Positions 59,744-64,000 of a DNA stretch of 64,000 bases are shown here, one piece after another. The notes beneath the pieces were generated by a model. The model saw nothing but the letters and a program-made list of their open reading frames with translations. It was not told the DNA's origin and searched no databases. The DNA lies in NCBI RefSeq assembly GCF_016458275.1, contig NZ_JAEMHM010000012.1:1-64000 (forward strand). Direction: 5' to 3'. This DNA comes from Geomesophilobacter sediminis. Lineage in GTDB: Bacteria; Desulfobacterota; Desulfuromonadia; Geobacterales; Geobacteraceae. Position 1 is the first letter of the stretch. Each line of letters opens with the position of its first letter. The translations under genes and the position numbers were made by a program.

Positions 59744-60148
59744 TCATTCTCCCTTTTTCTCGGCGACCTCAGCCTCCTGAGGATTCCGCGGCTCGACCCG
59801 TTTCTCCGACCATCCCTGCCAGACGAATTCCGGATCGATCATCGGGTCATAGTATCCCGGCTGCGGCACGGCAAAGAACACCGTCTCGGTCACCCCGGAA
59901 AGGAGGCGGTAGAAGGCCATCCCGAACCCCTTGATCGGCCCGACAACGTACCCCACCCTGCCCCGGTCCCGCACCATCAGGTAGGACTGCTTGGGGATCT
60001 CGACGATCGACGTGGCGACGTTGGCCACGCCGCGCACCAGTTTGAACGCCATTTTTTCGGTGATCGCCTCCGGCTGCTGACTCTCCTGGGCAAAGGACGC
60101 CGTGGCAATGAGCATCAGCAGCAGTATCAGGATCGCTTTCAGACGCAT
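59744..60148 (-). CDS. TIGR04073-family exosortase system-associated protein, paralogue 1
   Basis: A 134-residue relative of the next gene: signal peptide (MRLKAILILLLMLIATASFA), MAFKLVRGVANVATSIVEIPKQSYLMVRDRG, VGPIKGFGMAFYRLLSGVTETVFF and the ending IDPEFVWQGWSEKR. The tandem arrangement indicates a local duplication. No exosortase or PEP-CTERM gene is visible in this window. Confidence 0.85.
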   Translation of the reverse strand: MRLKAILILLLMLIATASFAQESQQPEAITEKMAFKLVRGVANVATSIVEIPKQSYLMVRDRGRVGYVVGPIKGFGMAFYRLLSGVTETVFFAVPQPGYYDPMIDPEFVWQGWSEKRVEPRNPQEAEVAEKKGE

Positions 60149-60265
60149 GGGAACGGCTCCTTTTGAGGGGTAATGACAGCAAGGGCTTAAAAACTTTTTC
60201 CTTTTAGCATAATTCCCCTACCGTGGCAAGCTGGGAGCGGAGTTGCGGCGCCGCTACCGCGCCAT

Positions 60266-60300
60266 AAAAAAAGGGCGCGGAATCTCTTCCGCGCCCTTTT
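60266..60300 (-). terminator. Terminator of the peroxiredoxin gene
   Basis: AAAAGGGCGCGGAA and TTCCGCGCCCTTTT form a 14-bp stem with a 4-nt loop; the T run is on the minus strand. 22 bp after the peroxiredoxin stop. Confidence 0.93.
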
Positions 60301-60321
60301 CGGTTTGCCGTTGGCTGAGGG

Positions 60322-60921
60322 TTACTTGCCGTGCTTGGCGAGATATTTGGCGACCCCTTCCTTGGAAGCGTTCATCGCCTCATCACCTTCCTGCCAGTTG
60401 GCGGGGCAGACTTCACCGCCGTGGGTCTCGACGAACTGGAGCGCGTCGACCATGCGGAGCGCCTCGCCGACGCTGCGGCCGAGCGGGAGGTCGTTGATCA
60501 CGCTGTGGCGCACGATCCCCTTGGTATCGATCAGGAACAGACCGCGCAGCGCGACCGCCTCGTTGAAGAGGATGCCGTAGGAGCGGGCGATGTTCTTGTT
60601 GAGGTCCTGCACCAGCGGGTACTGGACGTTGCCGATGCCGCCGTTGTCGATCGGGGTGTTTTTCCAGGCCAGGTGGGTGAACTTGGAGTCGACGGATACA
60701 CCGATCACCTCGCAGTTCTTCTCCTTGAACTCGGCGAGACGCTTGTTGAAGGCCAGGATCTCGGACGGGCAGACGAAGGTGAAGTCGAGCGGGTAGAAGA
60801 AGAGCACGACGTACTTGCCGCGGTACTTGGAAAGGGTGAGTTCGGCAAAGGAGTTATCGGGGAATACCGCTTCAGCAGTAAAATCGGGGGCTTCTTGGGT
60901 GACCAGAGTGGTAATGCTCAT
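60322..60921 (-). CDS. Typical 2-Cys peroxiredoxin (AhpC/Prx1 type)
   Basis: A 199-residue thiol peroxidase. Peroxidatic C51 is in PLDFTFVCPSE and resolving C172 in HGGEVCPANW, so the enzyme is a decameric-type 2-Cys Prx. It has no adjacent AhpF; thioredoxin is the likely reductant. A consensus promoter lies upstream. It protects an anaerobe from peroxide. Confidence 0.96.
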   Translation of the reverse strand: MSITTLVTQEAPDFTAEAVFPDNSFAELTLSKYRGKYVVLFFYPLDFTFVCPSEILAFNKRLAEFKEKNCEVIGVSVDSKFTHLAWKNTPIDNGGIGNVQYPLVQDLNKNIARSYGILFNEAVALRGLFLIDTKGIVRHSVINDLPLGRSVGEALRMVDALQFVETHGGEVCPANWQEGDEAMNASKEGVAKYLAKHGK

Positions 60922-60966
60922 ATCGGCTGTCTCCTTTTGTTCTTATTAAAATGACACGCAGGAAAA

Positions 60967-60995
60967 TTTATACCAGCCGATATGGGGGGTGTCAA
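60967..60995 (-). promoter_or_regulatory. Consensus promoter of the peroxiredoxin gene
   Basis: On the minus strand TTGACA (60995-60990) and TATAAA (60972-60967) with 17 bp spacing: near-perfect sigma-70 boxes. CAGCCGATATG in the spacer (60974-60984) is an inverted copy of CATATCGGCTG at 60919-60929, which overlaps the start codon. The region 60996-61111 has GGATCGGTCCG-type repeat words and no gene. Confidence 0.8.
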
Positions 60996-61111
60996 TCTAA
61001 AAAGATCAATTTTATCCTTTTGATCCCATTGGGACCGTTCCGGGGAGCTGGGGCCGGATTGATCGGACCGACCCGTCGGATCTGACGGATCGGTCCGGTT
61101 GAGGCTGCGAT

Positions 61112-61846
61112 CTAGCGCTCGAGCACCTCGCCGCGCAGCGAGATGATCACGTCGTTCAGGGGGATTTCCTTGCCGCTGGCGGCGAGGGCCTGGCGGGCGG
61201 CGTGCATGATCCCGCCGCAGCAGGGAACTTCCATCCGGAGCACCGTGATGCTCTTGATCGAGGACTGGCGGAAGATCTGGGTCAGTTTTTCGATGTAGAA
61301 GTTGAGGTCGTCGAGCTTGGGGCAGCCGACCACGACCGCCTTGCCGGCCAGAAAGTCCCGATGGTAGTCGGCATAGGCGAAGGGGACGCAATCGGCGGTG
61401 ATCAAAAGATCGGCATCCTGGAAGTACGGGGCCTGGGGCGGGACCAGGTGCAGCTGGACCGGCCACTGGGCGAGCTGGCTCGGCTGGGCGGCCCCTTTTG
61501 CCGGGGGAGCGGACGCCGCCGGGGCGAAGCTCTGCATCCGGGAGCCGGGGCAGCCGCCGCCGTGGTGGTGGGCATGCTGCGGCGCCGGTTTGGCCTGCGC
61601 CGGCTTCTGCTGCTCCAGATGCTGGTGCACCGCTTCCTCGTCGAACTCATCGGCCTCACGCTCGATGATGGTGATGGCGTCCTGCGGGCAGTCGCCCAGG
61701 CAGGCCCCCAGGCCGTCGCAGAGGTTGTCGGCGGCGATCTCCGCCTTGCCGTTGACGATCCTGATGGCCCCTTCGGCACAGGAGGGGACGCAAAGTCCAC
61801 AGCCGTTGCATTTGTCCGGGTCGATGTTGACGATTTTCCTGATCAT
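61112..61846 (-). CDS. Two-[4Fe-4S] ferredoxin-like protein with His-rich linker
   Basis: A 244-residue protein. The N-terminus is a ferredoxin domain with CNGCGLCVPSC and CDGLGACLGDCP. A linker of about 70 residues (EEAVHQHLEQQ ... HAHHHGGGCPG) is His-, Gln- and Pro-rich. The C-terminal half (LLITADCVPFAYADYHRDFLAGKAVVVGCPKLDD ... MEVPCCGG) keeps paired cysteines found in Fe-S iron-sulphur reductase-like proteins of anaerobes. It is downstream of the YgbA gene in the same orientation (29 bp), so co-expression in nitrosative stress is plausible. Confidence 0.8.
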   Translation of the reverse strand: MIRKIVNIDPDKCNGCGLCVPSCAEGAIRIVNGKAEIAADNLCDGLGACLGDCPQDAITIIEREADEFDEEAVHQHLEQQKPAQAKPAPQHAHHHGGGCPGSRMQSFAPAASAPPAKGAAQPSQLAQWPVQLHLVPPQAPYFQDADLLITADCVPFAYADYHRDFLAGKAVVVGCPKLDDLNFYIEKLTQIFRQSSIKSITVLRMEVPCCGGIMHAARQALAASGKEIPLNDVIISLRGEVLER

Positions 61847-61875
61847 TCGTGACTCCTTTGCGGTTTGCTTCGTAT

Positions 61876-62181
61876 TTAAAAGAAATAGTGCCAGAGGAGG
61901 TCGAGCCTCCCTTTGAGGAGGAGGCGTTTACCCGAGTAGCCCATCACTTCGCGCATCCGGTTGCGCTGCTCTTTGGCATAGCAGTGGATCGGGCAGTGTT
62001 TGCAGGCCGGTTTCGGGTCCAGCGGGCATTTTCGCCTTTTTTGGTGCGCATAGGCAAGGAGTTCCGAACAGTCGGGACAGAGCGCCCCTTTGCGGGTACC
62101 GTGCTTGCCGCGGCAATAGATGCCGACGAAGCCGGTAAGTACCTTGATGTCGTCGTGCAATTTCTTCTCAAGCTTGTCCAT
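61876..62181 (-). CDS. YgbA-like nitrous-oxide-stimulated promoter family protein (NO response)
   Basis: A 101-residue protein with six or more conserved cysteines: IYCRGKHG, CPDCSELLAYA, KCPLDPKPACKHCPIHCY, then the arginine-rich RNRMREVMGYSGKRLL. This is the PF11756/YgbA_NO pattern, in which the gene is induced by NO in several bacteria. It is the first gene of a two-gene unit divergent from poly(A) polymerase, with an FNR-like dyad between. Confidence 0.85.
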   Translation of the reverse strand: MDKLEKKLHDDIKVLTGFVGIYCRGKHGTRKGALCPDCSELLAYAHQKRRKCPLDPKPACKHCPIHCYAKEQRNRMREVMGYSGKRLLLKGRLDLLWHYFF

Positions 62182-62215
62182 GGCGTCATACTAACAGCGA
62201 TGTGGGGAGGACGTC

Positions 62216-62229
62216 ATGACCAAAGTCAA
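62216..62229. promoter_or_regulatory. FNR/HcpR-like dyad between the ygbA-type gene and poly(A) polymerase
   Basis: ATGAC-CAAA-GTCAA (62216-62229) reads TTGAC-N4-GTCAT on the minus strand: a 5-4-5 dyad with one mismatch, typical in spacing of CRP/FNR-family sites. It lies 35 bp upstream of the YgbA-like start. Assignment to a particular regulator is a guess. Confidence 0.4.
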
Positions 62230-62285
62230 AAATCGGCATTTCGACACCTTTGCCTTTGCTCGGTATCTGTGTTATTTTCAGCGGA

Positions 62286-63704
62286 ATGAATAGAACCCCG
62301 CAAAAAAACGTCATTCCCCGCGCCGAACACTGTATTTCCCGCTCCCTCCTCAGCCCCAACGGCGTAAGAGTCCTCTACAAGCTCAAAGAACAAGGCTTCA
62401 CCGCCTACCTGGTGGGTGGCGGAGTCCGCGACCTGCTGCTGGGCCGCGAACCCAAGGATTTCGACGTCGTCACCGACGCGACCCCCAACGAGCTGAAGCG
62501 GATTTTCCGCAACTGCCGCCTGATCGGGCGCCGGTTCCGACTGGCCCACCTCCATTTCCATGACGAGATCGTCGAGGTGGCGACCTTCCGCTCCACCGCC
62601 GAGAACGCCCCGGAACCGGAAGACGAACCGCTGCCGGAGCCCCCGGTCGAGGTCGAGCCCGAGGAAGGCCAGGAACCGCCCCGCCGCCGAGAGCGGCGGC
62701 ACCACCACGGCCCTTCCCTTTTGAAAAGCGAAGACGGGATGGTGCTCAGGGACAACCTCTTCGGCACCCCCGAGGAGGACGCGGTCCGGCGCGACTTCAC
62801 CGTCAACGCGCTCTTTTACAACATCGCCGATTTTTCCATCATCGACTACGTGGGGGGGATGGAGGACCTCAAGGCGGGGGTGATCCGGACCATCGGCGAA
62901 CCGCAGGTCCGCTTCACCGAGGACCCGGTCCGGATGATCCGTGCGGTGCGTTTCGCGTCCATGCTCGGCTTCAACATCGAGAACGAAACCCTGAATGCGA
63001 TCCATGAGCTTTGCGACAGCATCGTGAAGGCATCGCCGCCGCGTCTCTACGAGGAAGTGCTCAAGCTCCTGATGATGGGAGCGGGGGAACGGACCTACCA
63101 GATGCTGCGCCAGACCGGGCTCTTCGCGCCGCTCTTCCCCCATTTCGACGCCTGGCTCTCCCGCGAGAGCGAAGGCTTTCCCCACGTGAGGGTGAGCCGG
63201 GCCCTGGACTGGGTCGACGAGCGGCTCGGGCAGGGGGAAGCCGTTTCCCAGCCGCTGTTCATCGCCCTGGTGTTCGGGGAATACCTCGAAGAGAAGATCG
63301 CCCAGTACCGCGGCCACGGGCTCCCCTCCCAGCAGGCAACCGACGCCGCGATCGCCGATTTTGCCGGGGAGCTTTCCCCGACGGTGCTGGTACCCAACCG
63401 GGTGCTGATCGCGGTACGGGAAATCCTCTCCTGCCAGCACCGGTTCCAGAAGACCCCGGGGAGAAACGCCCGCGGCGTCCTGGCCCGCAAGTCCTTCCCC
63501 GACGCGCTCGCCTACCTGCGGTTTTTGGAGCAACTCACCCCGGTAAAACGTTCCCTCGCCGACTGGTGGGAGCGCTACCTGCACCAGAATCCGCTGGCCG
63601 GCCCGCCCCAGGAGAGCGGCGCCGAGCAAGGGGAAGAATCCGGCCCGGCCAAAAAGAAACGCCGCCGGAGAAGGCGGCGCAAACCCGCCGCCACCCCCGC
63701 CTAG
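62286..63704 (+). CDS. pcnB: Poly(A) polymerase (PcnB-like) with charged insert and Arg-rich tail
   Basis: A 472-residue class II nucleotidyltransferase that adds 3' poly(A) tails to RNA. GGGVRDLLLGREPKDFDVVTDA holds the catalytic DFD (58-60), and VRRDFTVNALFYNI and DPVRMIRAVRFASMLGF complete the head and neck. Residues about 107-143 are an unusual acidic/Pro then Arg/His-rich insert, and the last 18 residues include KKKRRRRRRRKP. Geobacter is known to have a separate poly(A) polymerase and CC-/A-adding enzymes; this assignment is from motifs. The end overlaps uvrB's end by 4 bp (convergent). Confidence 0.88.
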   Translation: MNRTPQKNVIPRAEHCISRSLLSPNGVRVLYKLKEQGFTAYLVGGGVRDLLLGREPKDFDVVTDATPNELKRIFRNCRLIGRRFRLAHLHFHDEIVEVATFRSTAENAPEPEDEPLPEPPVEVEPEEGQEPPRRRERRHHHGPSLLKSEDGMVLRDNLFGTPEEDAVRRDFTVNALFYNIADFSIIDYVGGMEDLKAGVIRTIGEPQVRFTEDPVRMIRAVRFASMLGFNIENETLNAIHELCDSIVKASPPRLYEEVLKLLMMGAGERTYQMLRQTGLFAPLFPHFDAWLSRESEGFPHVRVSRALDWVDERLGQGEAVSQPLFIALVFGEYLEEKIAQYRGHGLPSQQATDAAIADFAGELSPTVLVPNRVLIAVREILSCQHRFQKTPGRNARGVLARKSFPDALAYLRFLEQLTPVKRSLADWWERYLHQNPLAGPPQESGAEQGEESGPAKKKRRRRRRRKPAATPA

Positions 63705-64000
63705 AGCCTCAATTCCCGCTCTTCCAGTGCCTTGATCCGATCCCTCAGTTCGGCGGCCTTTTCGAATTCCATCGACTTGGCCGCCGTCAGCATCTCCTTC
63801 CTCAGCCGTTTCACCAGCTTGGCCGCCTCCTTGGGGTCGAGGAGTTCGTCCTTGACCGGCACCGTCACGTAATCCCGTTCCTCGGGAACCTCCAGGATAT
63901 TGGCGATCGCCCGGCGCACCGTCTCCGGGGTGATCCCGTTCGCCTCGTTGTAGGCGGACTGGATTTCGCGGCGCCGGAGCGTCTCGTCGATGGCGCTCTG
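63701..64000 (-). CDS. uvrB: Excinuclease ABC subunit B, C-terminal part (5' end outside window)
   Basis: The last 99 codons of a minus-strand gene. SAIDETLRRREIQSAYNEANGITPETVRRAI is the UvrB domain 3 end and LDPKEAAKLVKRLRKEMLTAAKSMEFEKAAELRDRIKALE is the UVR (UvrC-binding) helical hairpin. The beginning of the gene lies beyond position 64000. It is convergent with pcnB. Confidence 0.93.
   Translation of the reverse strand, partial: QSAIDETLRRREIQSAYNEANGITPETVRRAIANILEVPEERDYVTVPVKDELLDPKEAAKLVKRLRKEMLTAAKSMEFEKAAELRDRIKALEERELRL

Overview
This 64 kb window is a high-GC chromosome segment from a Geobacteraceae bacterium (Desulfuromonadota), most likely of the Geomonas/Citrifermentans/Geobacter type. 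The placement rests on gene content and order. A complete nuoA-N complex I operon is divergent from hemL and followed by a separate F0 ATP synthase operon. The F1 operon lies elsewhere and sits directly downstream of parAB, with a small multihaem c-type cytochrome beside parA. An rplU-rpmA-obgE block, a bacterial poly(A) polymerase and many c-di-GMP and chemotaxis proteins complete the picture. No rRNA, tRNA or CRISPR array was found.

Layout. 1-3.4 kb: an AT-rich accessory island flanked by REP-associated transposase sequence. It carries a retron of the Ec86/Eco1 kind: a structured msr-msd RNA (about 476-609), a nucleoside-deoxyribosyltransferase-like effector and a reverse transcriptase, closed by a strong terminator. 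Two small genes follow. 3.5-19.1 kb: nuoN to nuoA on the minus strand, with palindromic repeats in several spacers. 19.5-23.3 kb: hemL, then atpZ-atpI-atpB-atpE. 23.5-31.4 kb: PHP hydrolase, EamA permease, RF3, PilZ protein, TatD, ferritin-like protein, HD-GYP phosphodiesterase and lytic transglycosylase. 31.4-38.5 kb: a sigma-54-type response regulator divergent from a cheW-cheA-cheR-HDOD-cheB operon that has a textbook sigma-28 promoter. 38.7-40.5 kb: a GAF protein, an orphan and a membrane-anchored retropepsin-like protease. 40.8-48.8 kb: the F1 operon and parAB. 49.0-50.6 kb: a triheme cytochrome and a haem-binding HAMP-PAS sensor. 50.8-58.7 kb: obgE, rpmA, rplU, Rieske ferredoxin, purT, RNase G/E and a fused radical SAM protein. 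58.9-64 kb: a Lys/Ala-rich exported protein behind a sigma-54-like promoter, two TIGR04073 paralogues, a 2-Cys peroxiredoxin, a ferredoxin/YgbA pair, poly(A) polymerase and the 3' end of uvrB.

How it fits together. The core is energy conservation: complex I makes the proton motive force and the split F0/F1 operons use it. A 13-bp palindrome (GTATACTGTATAC) lies in the nuo promoter region, and a 12/13 match lies upstream of the F0 promoter, hinting at shared control. The most unusual system is the retron, a probable anti-phage defence unit whose RNA parallels Ec86 closely in architecture but has a shorter msd.
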